A stretch of DNA of 64,000 nucleotides. Source: Zingiber officinale. Taxonomy: Eukaryota; Streptophyta; Magnoliopsida; Zingiberales; Zingiberaceae. Positions 13,301 to 24,300 of the stretch are shown in pieces; position 1 is the first letter of the stretch; each line of letters starts with the position of its first letter. The position numbers were made by a program, and so were the translations under genes. The notes under the pieces were generated by a model, which saw only the letters and a list, made by a program, of their open reading frames with translations, did not search any database and was not told the DNA's origin. The stretch is from assembly GCF_018446385.1 (NCBI RefSeq), contig NW_024589867.1, forward strand, positions 1-64,000, in the 5' to 3' direction.

Positions 13301-16300
13301 CCTCAAAGCACAACTTCCTTCTACTTCGGAACTTGTAGGACTTCTTGTACATTTTTAGGAATGTCTACCTAGGATAATTGAGAACAAAAAGTGACAAGGG
13401 ATGAAGATAAATTAGAATATGACACAAACTTAGATATAGGATGTTTGGTATAAGATCTGTCACCTTTTCGAAGAGCTATTGGTATGTCAGACTCAGATTG
13501 ACTATTAGACTTTGGAAGAGAGTTATCAGTACTAGGATGAAGATTTTTCTTTGGCTCAGAATCGCGGCTATGCTGTAGAGATGATTCATCTTTCCCTTTC
13601 TGATGATTCTTTCTTAAGTAGACGATTCCCTTCTAAGTTTGTTCCCCTTCCTTGAATCTATTACCTGTCATATCATGTTGTGGCTTTGTACTAGGTTTTT
13701 CACAATTTTGTTTTTCAAATTTTTGATTGTCAAATGTAAGCCTAGATTCAGTAGAAACATCACTTATTATGAGAGGAGTTTCAAAAATGATTCTTGGCCA
13801 TTTGTTATTTGTGCAGAGGTAGTAGGCTCAAATTTTAACATATCATTAAAGCTAGTAAATGAATCTTCCCTTGAACTCTCCTCCTTGAAGATGAATGTCC
13901 TTAAAAAGAAGGTTGTGATTCAAAAAATGTGATATCCATTGTCACAAAATTTTTTTTTTGATATCGGATCATAACACTTATAACCTTTTTGCGTAGGGGA
14001 GTAACCCACGAAGACACATTTTCTTGCCCTTGGCTCAAGTTTTCCAGTTATCCTATGTTCGTGAATAAAAGTTGTGCATCCAAATATTTTTAATGGTAAA
14101 TTAGCAGAAAGACCAACAGTAGGAAAACATGTTGTAAATGTATTGAATGAAGTCTTAAATTGTAGAATTTTAGATGACATTCTATTAATTAAATATGCAG
14201 CAGTTAAAATAGCTTCACCCAACAAATATTTTGGTACTTTGGTTGAAAAAAGTAATGCCCGGGCTACCTCCAGAAGGTGTTTATTTTTTCTTTCAGCAAT
14301 ACCATTTTGTTGAGGTGTATCTATACACGAATTGTGATGCACTATTCCCTTTTCAAGGAAAATTTTTCCTAAGATTGTGTTAAAATATTTCTTCCCATTG
14401 TCACTTCTAAAAAACTATATGTTAGTTTGAAATTGAGTCTGCAACATATTGAAAAAAAATTTAAAGACTTGTTCAACTTCTGATTTTTCCTTTAATAAAT
14501 ACACCCAGCAAAGTCAAGTATGGTCATCAGTAAATGTGATAAACTATTTCTTATTAGAGGGGGTGTTTATCTTACTAGGACTCCAAACATCACTGTGAAT
14601 TATGGTAAATGGTTTTGATGATTTGTATGGCCATGAAGGGAAGAATGTGCGGTGATGTTTTGCAATCTCACATACTTCACAATGAAATAATGATGGATCT
14701 TTATTATGAAACAATTTAGGAAACAAATGCTTTAAATATTGAAAACTAGGATGCCCTAATCTAAAATGCCACAACATAATATTATGGTTCGAAATAAAAA
14801 TAGATTCAAAGCAAGAACCTCTTGGTTGAGATTGTTTTCTTGTTTCAGATCCATTATCAAGGAAGTAGAGTCCTCCATTCTGTTTAGCACTGCTAATCAT
14901 CCTACCCGAGGTCAAATCTTGGAATACACAGTGAGACGAAAAGAAATTAGTTTGACAATTTTGATCATGAACCAATTTACTGATAGATAAAAAGTTACAA
15001 GATAACTTTGGAACATGAAGGATATCATTTAGAGTGAGCATAGGTGATACTACTACAGAACCTTTTCCTGCAATAGCTGAAAGAGAGCCATCTGCAATCT
15101 TAATTTTTTGGTTATCTGCACAAGGTCTATAAGAAGAGAAAAAGTTTGACATTCCTGTTATATGATCAGTTGCACCTGAGTCAATGATCGAGGCGCAATT
15201 AGAATTGACACTAAGGAAGGTTGTTGTCATGCAATTACCTTTTTGAGCTATTGAACATGAATGATTTTTCTGAGACTCAAAGAGTTTGTACAGTTCGTCT
15301 ATTTGTTCCTTGGTGAAAGGAAGTACTTTAGGAATAGATTGCCCCTCTTGATTTGAGATAATAGTTTAAAGTGCACGACCTTCACCATCAGTTCTTTTCT
15401 TCCAATATTTAGGCACCCGATTATTCTCTTGCGAACACTATCATCAACACAATTCCAAATATTATCGTAGCATAGATCAAGTTCTTGTAACAATGTCATC
15501 AATTCATTGTAGTAGGAAGTCACATCACGTTTCCCTTGCTTCGCTTGCCATAGCCTTGATTTTAGGCTAAAAATTTGCAAAGAGTTCTCCAAATCTGAAT
15601 AAGTGTCTCTAACTGCCTCCCACACCTCTTTGGCTGTAGGTAGGAACATAAATGACTTTCTGATAGGGGGCTCCATGGAATTAACTAACCATGCGATAAG
15701 GAGCGAATTTTTAGATTTCCAGCCTTTAAATCTGGGGTCTCCATCAGCTGGTTTTATCACTTGTAACATATCCAAGTTTACCTTTCCCTTCTAAAACCAG
15801 GTGCACAGTCTGTGACCATTCTATGTAGTTCTTCCCGTTAAGACGCTGAATATTAACTTGGAGTGAATTAGAGAATACATTCATCGAACCATCCAAAGAT
15901 GTCGATGAGTTTAAATTTGAGTTGACAGTCATTTCTTCTCTAGACACCATTGAGTCTCTACTCATGCCGATTAAGGGAGTCTTCCATGGATGTTGATTTG
16001 CCATGGGAAAAAAAAATAAACCCTAGATCGAACCTAGGGCTCTGATACCATGAAGAAAATCGGGAAGATTGAAGAAAAAAAACTAGAAGAAAGGAATTTT
16101 TTATTATTCATTTTCAATTAGACATTATATCAATAAATTGAAGATGCAAATTGCCGAAATATGAACAAATAAAAGGAAGAAAATATAAGAAATGGAAATG
16201 ACTAAAATCAATTATTTCCTAATTTCCCAAGATTCTTTCTTGATTTTATGCGATCATTATTTCAAAGATTATTTCCTGATTTTATGCAATCAGGATCTCC

Positions 16301-16849
16301 TAATTTTCCAACCAACTAAATATTGTTAAGCTCGAGCTCGGCTTGATAATGCATTTGAGCTCGAAATTAGGCTCGAACTCGGCTCGTTAACTTAAACAAA
16401 TGAACTTGAATGAATTTTTTTTTTGAACCGAGACTTGAATAGTTCGCAAGCGGCTTGGCATGTTTACACCCTAGTAAAGTCGCATGATTTTAGTTTTTAT
16501 TCTTTAGTAAATAGCTACTGGTACAGAAACGTAGCAGTTGCAGAAGGATTTACATTATCTTATAGCAGCTTCTAAACGTTGACAAATCAATTTATAGTCG
16601 TAATTCCCGTAATTGGCAGGTTATGGAGCTGTTCCTACAGTTGCTGCGCCCCCACCTACAGTCGTACCACCAGGTGCACCAACATCGGCACCAACTCAGA
16701 GTAGTCTACCAAGGCCGCCCACATTAGCACCGCCCATTTCAGGGGCCGTGACAATGCCAACCACCAGTACTTCTGCACCAGCTTTCTACCAGGGCAATCC
16801 GTCATCAAGCGCATCGACAAACTTTGAATCCTTTACTACTGCACCGTAA
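4323..16849 (+). CDS. U1 small nuclear ribonucleoprotein C (U1-C), 5 exons, 198 aa
   Basis: Exons 4323-4330, 4407-4449, 5816-5857, 5936-6209 and 16620-16849, joined in phase (597 nt with stop), all with GT-AG borders. The first exon codes only MPR less one base. The protein opens [17 protein letters not shown], the U1-C C2H2 finger with C6, C9, H24 and H30. Then come the highly conserved [16 protein letters not shown] stretch and a Pro/Gly/Ala-rich tail ending in FESFTTAP. U1-C stabilises pairing of U1 snRNA with the 5' splice site in the nucleus. Introns 1-3 are 76, 1366 and 78 bases. Intron 4 (6210-16619, 10,410 bases) is swollen by nested transposons, yet its flanking exons and splice borders look intact. 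Length agrees with plant U1-C proteins of about 200 aa. Confidence 0.95.
7451..7807. mobile_element. hAT-type MITE, 357 bp, with perfect 8-bp target duplication
   Basis: The ends are TAGGGGTGG and CCACCCCTA, and GATGACGA is directly repeated at 7443-7450 and 7808-7815. An 8-bp duplication with TAGGG-type ends is diagnostic of hAT elements. The interior is AT-rich with many GGTATAC and TTTTCGGTAT variants in both orientations, so a transcript could fold. No coding capacity. Confidence 0.88.
7888..10338 (+). mobile_element. Probable solo LTR, 2.45 kb, in U1-C intron 4
   Basis: It starts TGTTGG and ends TCTAACA. GTCGG occurs at 7882-7886 (one extra T before the start) and at 10339-10343, consistent with a 5-bp target duplication. 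CTTTATAAATAAG at about 9420 is a TATA box for a promoter in the + orientation. There is no coding capacity or internal domain, hence solo. The region 8800-9260 is built of repeated AAGGAAA/TTTCCTT strings, and 9268-9380 of GGCCGGCCACC and AAGCTTGGGCTCCAAGCT palindromes. The LTR family is not identified. Confidence 0.6.
10631..10855 (-). repeat. LTR (3' copy in element sense) of the copia element
   Basis: Begins TGAAGAAAATCG on the + strand and matches 16051 onward until about 10850. The inner border is approximate because the two copies stop aligning there. Confidence 0.7.
11141..12174. mobile_element. Foldback Mutator-like MITE, 1034 bp, inside the copia element
   Basis: CACAACACC is repeated exactly at 11132-11140 and 12175-12183, the 9-bp duplication typical of Mutator-like elements. 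The ends are long imperfect inverted repeats of more than 100 bases (CAATTTACCAAAA, then GTTATTTACCAAAGG in both arms). The interior is also inverted: the AGCAATGGATAACACC region near 11420 answers GGTGTTATCCATTGTTTAT near 11845. Almost the whole element can fold into one hairpin. No transposase is present. Confidence 0.85.
16051..16310 (-). repeat. LTR (5' copy in element sense) of the copia element
   Basis: Begins TGAAGAAAATCG directly after the primer-binding site and probably ends at TTTTCCA (16310). The sequence then returns to the GAGCTCG-rich outer element. Confidence 0.7.
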
Positions 16850-18300
16850 GACCTACGGACAAGGTTATTTCCAGAAACCTGGCTGAGATATGAACTGTGG
16901 ATTTTATATGCTCTTTATTTTGATTGTGTCTTGCATCTGACAGCCTCATCCATAGACTCAACTTAATGCACCCAAAACAGTGTTAGATTAGAAGAGAATT
17001 AGTCTGGTTACTCATCTGATTTGGTAATTTTAGTACAATGGCTTTCCTTTTAAATCTGTCTTCCAATTGTCGTGGCCTAAATAAATGCTGAGTGTTGATA
17101 TTACAACATCATCGTAAATTTGCTCCTGAGATATGAATGCCTACCCAATTATCAACGAAATATACATTGAGCTTTGAAGGAATGGGCAGAATGTCATTGA
17201 ACAAGTTTGATATTCTACTCCAATTTACTCGTGTTCATTTATTGTTTAGAACCATTATAAAATAAACGTATTTGAAAATCGGTGAGACATTCTTGTACAA
17301 AATTATTTTGGTCAGTAAAAAATCTTAGCAAATGTCAATGGGACTGAACCTACATGTTCAACGAGCGACAGGCGGACCCAAAAAAAAAAAGAAAGAAAGA
17401 AATGATTTTGATCAAATTCAACCGGGAAAGATAAAAGAGAATTCCGTTAGCCAGCGTTATCTGTTTTTTAAGATGATAAATCGTGTCATTTTAAATTACA
17501 CTTTTATATTTTTAAGTTAAATAAAGATGTGAATAGTTTTTTAAGATGATAAATCGTGTCATTTTAAATTACACTTTTATATTTTTAAGTTAAATAAAGA
17601 TCTGGAATATTCACGTAAGAAAGTGTATATCTACCTAACTACCTTCGAGACTTTACAACTATATTTCAATTTCAAACAATACCCATAGAGACGATAGAAG
17701 ACTCATTCCTTTATGATCAGATTAGTTGTCTACTGGGAGTTTGTCCATGTTTTTTGTTTTTTTTTTGTATCTCTAACTAATTCTGTAGTCTAGTTTGAAT
17801 TGGTATATCAATACATTGCATTTGTGATACTAACCTCAAGGCGAATATATCAATCAAAATTTTTGTTTTACATCGATACCCTGATAAGGAGCAATGTACA
17901 ATTCTCGAATCATATTTGACAAAGAACAAAATTCTAGGAAGCAATAGATTTGGGTTAGTGATCTGTACAAAGCGCTTGGCGAAGCATTTCCTAGTCGCTA
18001 GCTCATTCTTCGCGAAGCAAAGCTGCACACGAAAACAAATAACAAAGCTGAACACGCTGCAATTTAACATAAAGTAGGCTGAAAATGGAACATCATTGCT
18101 TACAATTTCACTAACAAGGATTGCTTCCCTAGGTTGCATGGATCGGCTCAAGCTCTCTGGGTTTTATTGATGAGAAGCGACATAATTTCCTCTGGTGTGT
18201 TCCATACTAAGACCTCGTCGGAATCTTGCCGTTAGACAATACTTTGTTCCTTGGGTTTGAAAAAGAGTAACTTTAGGTAATCTAATGGCGAAAGCATCAT
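16850..18300. other. Convergent 3' regions of U1-C and the formin
   Basis: U1-C (+) ends at 16849 and the formin (-) ends at 18301, so the two transcripts run toward each other. No gene is seen between them. Open frames at 17332-17520 and 17777-18151 have no recognisable product. A 73-bp-period duplication lies at 17463-17601. Confidence 0.6.
17463..17601. repeat. Tandem duplication, unit about 66 bp, period 73
   Basis: A block starting GTTTTTTAAGATGATAAATC and ending TTAAATAAAGAT appears at 17463-17528 and again, essentially unchanged, at 17536-17601. The near-identity suggests a recent local duplication. Confidence 0.85.
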
Positions 18301-21300
18301 CTATTTCCTCCAAGCTCCATCAACCGGTGATTGTGTATTCTGTGGCTCTTTCTTTGAGTTGGTGACCTTCGCCTTTTCAACTTCAGCCTCTTTCTGTGCC
18401 TTTTTCTTCTCCAACTCTAGTTGTTTGCTGTTATCTTCATGGGCATGCGAGAACAATTTAACAAAATTGAAAAGTGTCGAAACAGCTGCATTAAAACCAA
18501 TAGGTTATTATGAGAATTCGCGCACGAGGTAAGGTAGTCATGATGAACTCAAATCGATAATGTACTCATCCAATCTCAGTATGGTAAAATGATATATTGC
18601 AGACAAACAAGCATCACATTCCTGATAGAAACACCGCATGGAGAATAAATAATGTTAACAAAGTAAAAGAATCATCTATAATAGAAACACCGCATGGAAA
18701 ACTAAATAATAATTGAAACGTCATTGTGCGCCTAGAAAATAAAAAATAAAAATTCAAACTTCAGTTACCCAACCAGTGATTGCTTAGCTGGGGCCGTCTT
18801 TACCTTGCTCGAATGGACACCGGGCAGGATCTTCTCCAAAGTAAAGAGCTACTGCATCCGCATTCCTGCCCTGTAAAAGTTCAAAAAACATGAATCTTCA
18901 CAGATTGTAAAAACATCAAAAGCGGCGTCGACAAGCATACCACACTGGAATATAGAGAAGTTAGGGATCTAACTTCTGCTTCAGCACCAACCAGAAACCC
19001 CTTCAGTGTCTGATAAACATGTTGGGTAAGCAAGGTTGAAAAATTCAAAAGAATAGAAGATAAAATATTCTCCAGAGTTCCATATTGATGACAAAAGTGA
19101 TTACACTGAAAAACAATTATGAGTTTGATGAAACTTCTTTTTCTTAAGGTTTTTAATCAGGTCCTCTCAGTATTTTTCCCTTGCTGGTGCTTCTGATAGC
19201 TGGTTAAGTATGGTAATTGATAATTGCAGGTAATGATAAAATTCTAGGAAAAAGCTTGCTATTTTATTCACTTAATTCATGTACAGCTTACGAGGGTGCT
19301 TCTGTAGCTGGTTAAATATGGTAATTGGTAACTGCAGGTAATGATAAAATTGTAGGAAAATATTCACTTAATTTATGTGCAACTTATGGGGGTTGATCCA
19401 TATTATATGGTCATGTACCTACAAAAGGAATAAATAGACAAGGAAATGATATTAAAAAATAGCAATAGAGAGAGAGAAATAAGAGAGATTCAACAGAGAT
19501 ATTCCAAAGAATATTCTAAGAGAAATAGCAGGAAAAAAATTCCAACAATATAGCAGGAAATATTTCCAGCATTATGGTAAGACAAAATTCTAATTTTTCC
19601 AACAAATTGCATGTCTAAACTTGCATGGCTTAGTTGGTTTTGGAATATGGTTTTATGGTTGCTAAGTAATTCATCGTGAATTTGTTAGATTTAGTTGTGA
19701 AATAAAACCCATCCCTTTCATCTTTAGCTGGTGAACAAAAGTGTGCATTATTTTCTACAAGAAACTGAAACTCAGGGCCCAAATGGGTAATTGGAGCTGC
19801 CAGAATATCACAGATGCATAGAAGTTATACAAGATCGTAATATTACCTGACAGAAAACTTGTGAAACAAGACCATCATTTTCAGATGCTGTTAATTCGTG
19901 TTCAACCTTCTCAAGGCCTTTGTTGATTGCTTGCATTTCCTCTGCCAAAATTTTCAACTGCATCTGTAAATGAGTACTTGTGGAATTGAGTTGATTTTTA
20001 TGCATCAAAACAACGTCAGAGTCAAATATTCATATGTACCTTTGAGGCAGCTTCCAAGCTAACAAGACTTTTAGGAAAATCAAGAAGTTCAGGTAGCTTC
20101 TCTGCAAGAACCTGCAGTGGCACAAGGAAAGAATGGGTTACGTTTTTAAGATAAACAACATAGAAAAAAATACTCCGAATAACTAAAAATGTATTCTGAA
20201 CAATTTAGTTTTCTACATTCTGCAATTCCAGAAAGAGAAACCTAACAAAGAAACAAGTAGGAACTAATTGGTGTATGTTCCAACCATTTGCTCACTTCCA
20301 TAACAAAATCACAAAAAGCAGATGCATATTCAATTTTATCAGAGAAAAAGGACCAGACAGAAGTAAATTGGAAAATAATTATATGCAAATGAATTACCAT
20401 ATCATTTTTTGTTATGACATCAAGCTACAGATATTTAAGTTAGATTTTCCACACAAAGTTGATCATGTTGTGAGGATTGGGCAAAACTGAGTTGCCAATG
20501 AAAGTTCAAGCTAGAAGTAGCTTACATAGGTAAAAAATGTATATTTACTGCAACATTCAAGGACCAAACTAAAGTTCATCTGATTCGTATTGGTAACTTG
20601 AACTTTATAACTGTAATTTCTTGATGACTAATCGAACACCTTTTTCCAACAGTCTGAAACTATCAGCCATTTAACCATTTTGTTTTCTCTAGTAAATGAG
20701 AAACAATACTTGAATCCAACTACACAGTACCTTGCACAGATAATGCATGAGGGTCATCTTATTGTTACGTGCACGTGTATCGGAGAGTTTAAGAAGGCTA
20801 TCCAACCTGAATCCAACAGCAGAACCTACAAAAGTAAATAAACATATTCAGTAAATAAATGGTGAACTATCTATTAATCTAGATAAACTGAAAGCATGAA
20901 ACAATGTAATATATGGCTGCAAACTTCAATTTCATTTATGCAAAGGTAAATTACTTCTCCATGCTGCAGAAACTTCACTTTATCTATACAATAACTACAA
21001 CTAATTTAGCTTTGCTTCGTTGCAGATTAGACCCTGTTTATGCTAATAGTAGATGATAAAAGCCCAAGCAAGCTGTCCCCGCTTTGTACCTAATTATTGA
21101 CAGATTAATGAAATTTGAAACAGAACTCTTATGTGCATACATAGGTTCCACAAAGATCAAGCTAAATTTATACTCCGTTGCCACATTTTTTAACCTTGAG
21201 ATTTTTATTCTGGATAGTTAGAGAATACCAAGGCAAGTTTCAAGTTGCTTATTTGTCAGCGTCTCAGTGCCTTGCCAGAACAAGATGACTCTAGTATTGC

Positions 21301-24300
21301 AGAGGGCATAAGGTGTTGCTTGTCAGCACAACCAACAGAACAGTGACATTCCAAGAAGGGGAAGATCAGGAATGATTAGGTGTTTTGTGTAACCAAACAC
21401 CTAAGAATAAGGAGAAGAACCAAATAAGAGGGAGATTTGTACAACTTCTCCCTGCAGCCTGAACTGATTATTCGCTGGTGATTCCTCTGTTTCAAAATCA
21501 TCTTAGTGCCAATCTTCTGTCAGAATAGTCATGGGCAATATGGAATGGTTTTTTAGTTCATGCTCCTAAAATTAGATTGTGGCCTTTCATTTTGTCTAGC
21601 AGAAAATTTATCAATTCATTCCTTATGAAGATCAACTTTTGTATGCTTAGAATATAAAAGGGATATTTACACAAATAATCTTAGTGCCATTCTTCTGTCA
21701 GAATAGTCATGGGCAATATGGAATGGTTTTTTAGTTCTTGCTCCTAAAATTAGATTGGGGGGGGGGGGGATGGTTAGGGATAAAGCAAAAGACTCTACTC
21801 AGAGTAGAAGCAAGAAACTGCTCTGACCGAACCAAAGAGAAATAAATACCATATATTAAAATAAATTGTAATTTAGCTCGTCATTATCTTGCAAGGTAAG
21901 GAAGACAGAATATCACCATGCAAGGTCAAGGTTGCATGGTGATAATCTTGGACTTAGATAAATTGGAGGTCAACTTATAAATTAAAACAGCATATCCCTC
22001 TAAATATTTATTTAGACAGTGGCCCAACATATTCTGATTGTTACTAGTGTAATAAGATTACAGAAATTTAGGAAGGGCCATGCTTGTGTAATTTTGACTC
22101 ACCCCTGGCAGTTCCCTGGTTTAATGCATTTCCCAAGGAAAGAATTGTCTGCATGATTCTTTTCAATTTAACTGAACTTCTGATCTGAGAATGAAAGTAA
22201 CCAATGGTAAGCAATAGGACTATTATAGACAACAAGGTTAACCTCCCTGGATAGGCAAACTGAAAACTAATAGAAGTGAAAGGGCACTTACCTCTTCTGA
22301 AGCAGTCTTAACAATGTTCAGGTTACCTTTGAGGTCAGCAACCTAGAAGAAATATGAAAATAGTAATTCCAATCTTCTCAGGTTAAATGAAAAGAAAGCA
22401 GGAGACTGCCAACCTGGGAGCGAAACTGGAGTTTGAATGAGAAGACTCTTAACTTGGATTCCACCCGAGGGACTTTCATGAGCTCCAAAAAATACTGCTT
22501 AAAGTCAAGAAGGAAAGCGTGAAAATAATACATATAGAAAACCATTTTAGATGCAAGTTGAAAATAAACTGACTATAACTAGTTTGTTTGAGTTAATAAA
22601 CATGGCTTCAATTTGGCGTCAGAGATAAGGAACAAAGCAATCTAAAACTAATCTTTTAAGAGAATTCCAACAACGAACAAATCTTCTAATTCTTTTCTCA
22701 TTTCAATAATATACATATAGACTTTTTTATTCATTTGAATATTGTATATAGCATTTATCCTTGTTCTTCTATAAGAGAAGAGGGTACTTTGAATAAATAA
22801 ATAAAGGATTAGTTTGTTCTCAATAGTTGTTTTATTAATCTAATAAATAGGAACATTACTCTAGATCAAATTGTGACAACACCCAATTTGAAATGGTCTG
22901 CAAGAAATTGTGTACTACTCTAAATCAAGTGTATATAGCTATTAGGTGACAGCTAAAATTGCGCATTCTATACTAGTCAGCAACAAAGAACTACATTAGT
23001 CCTTACAATTTAGGGTCGACTAAATGCATTACCCTTGAGTCTATGCAAGAAATTGACTTTTATCAATTGTTCCTCTTTTTTGGTTATTAAAAACCAAAAC
23101 ACTTGAATGGGGATTTGTAACTCAACAATGGTGCTTTTCAACTCAAAAACACTGCTACATCACAAGGAAGCATCTAAGTAAATTTTTTGTTGCCAAAATC
23201 AAAATTATAACAAAGCTTCCTAAGAGTCTCGAATATTCCATTGTTTTTTAGTTATAAATAGCCACTTTTGAGTTAAAAATGTCAACAAAATTTCATTTCA
23301 ACAACAACAATAATAATAAATTAATATTAATTATTTGAATAAACAAATTAATAAAAAAATAATAAAAGTATAACTTTTAATGAAATGTATTTATTTATTT
23401 AGGATTTTTATTTATTTTTAATTAAATTGGACCCTCAGACTTAGCCCTGCAATCTAGGCATAGATCAAAATAAAAGGAGGCTCGAGGCGCACAGGCATAG
23501 GATTAAACTAGACGAGAAGATTGGATAATGGGTTGTGCCAAGCACGAGCTATTTTCCCATGTCAGGTTGTGCAAGGCCCAGTCCGACACAGAAAGAAAAA
23601 TAGCCCAATGGGCACTTCACCCAAGTGCAGGCCCTCCGCCCAAGCAATGACCTGTTTACACCTCTAGCCAAAATATATAATTTTGAATAAAAATTCATTA
23701 AGAAACACTTTATTAGAGTCTCAAGACAATTTTTTGACATTTGAGTTGAAAATAACCATAAAAATGTTGCAAAAAGCATTTCATGGCTTAAAACAAGTCA
23801 TGTTAACAAAAAACAAGACATACTAGAGGCTTCCTAGGAGTCACAACTAGAGTGTTCCACCGTTCTTTTTTGAAAAAAAAGAGCAATTTAGATCTCAGAG
23901 TAACAATCAAAGTATTTTTGAAATAACATGAGACAAGTCATTGTGGCAAAAAAATTCATAGTTTCCTGAGAGTCTCAAGTAGTGTGTTCTAGTGTTTTCG
24001 AGTTGAAAAGACCCATTTTGACATAAAAAAGTTATTTTTACCAAAATAAATCATTTGGCCAAAAAAGGTATGTTAGGTAGTATCCTTGGTGCTCTCAACC
24101 TGTTGCAACCCAAGATTTTTTTTTTTTTTTTCGTATAACTCTTATTATCACAGATCCTCTCAACCTGTTGTACTTTCAAAATGATCAAGTTACAACCATA
24201 AAAAAAAATAGAAAAACAAAAAATTTAATTTCTTAAGACGAGGTATTTGGGATAAGTTAAAAGAGGTGCATGATTTGGGCAAAAACAAAGTAGGATGCAC

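Larger units (their letters stand above)
10631..16310 (-). mobile_element. Ty1/copia retrotransposon, decayed, minus strand, in U1-C intron 4
   Basis: Fossil copia element. The LTRs are at about 10631-10855 and 16051-16310, 8-10% different by counting, so probably a few million years old. The primer-binding site TGGTATCAGAGC (initiator Met tRNA type) abuts the right LTR at 16039-16050. Parts in minus order: gag about 16004-15299; protease with DSGAT, GAG-preintegrase and integrase start about 15230-14544; later integrase about 14340-13920; reverse transcriptase with YVDD about 12852-12600; RNase H about 12479-12180. This protease-integrase-RT order defines copia. The coding region is broken in several places. 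A Mutator-like MITE sits in its 3' part. Confidence 0.9.
6678..16473. mobile_element. Outer DNA-transposon-like insertion with GGTGTAAAC-type ends inside U1-C intron 4
   Basis: The left end reads TAGGTGTGTAATCAAGCC. The right end, reversed, reads TAGGGTGTAAACATGCC. Both ends continue into long GAGCTCGAGCTCGGCTCG-like stretches (6695-6955; 10540-10630 and 16318-16460, interrupted by the copia element). This is the look of a non-autonomous hAT-type element. No convincing 8-bp target duplication is seen, so bounds and family are tentative. Later insertions (hAT MITE, probable solo LTR, copia) make up most of its length. Confidence 0.45.
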
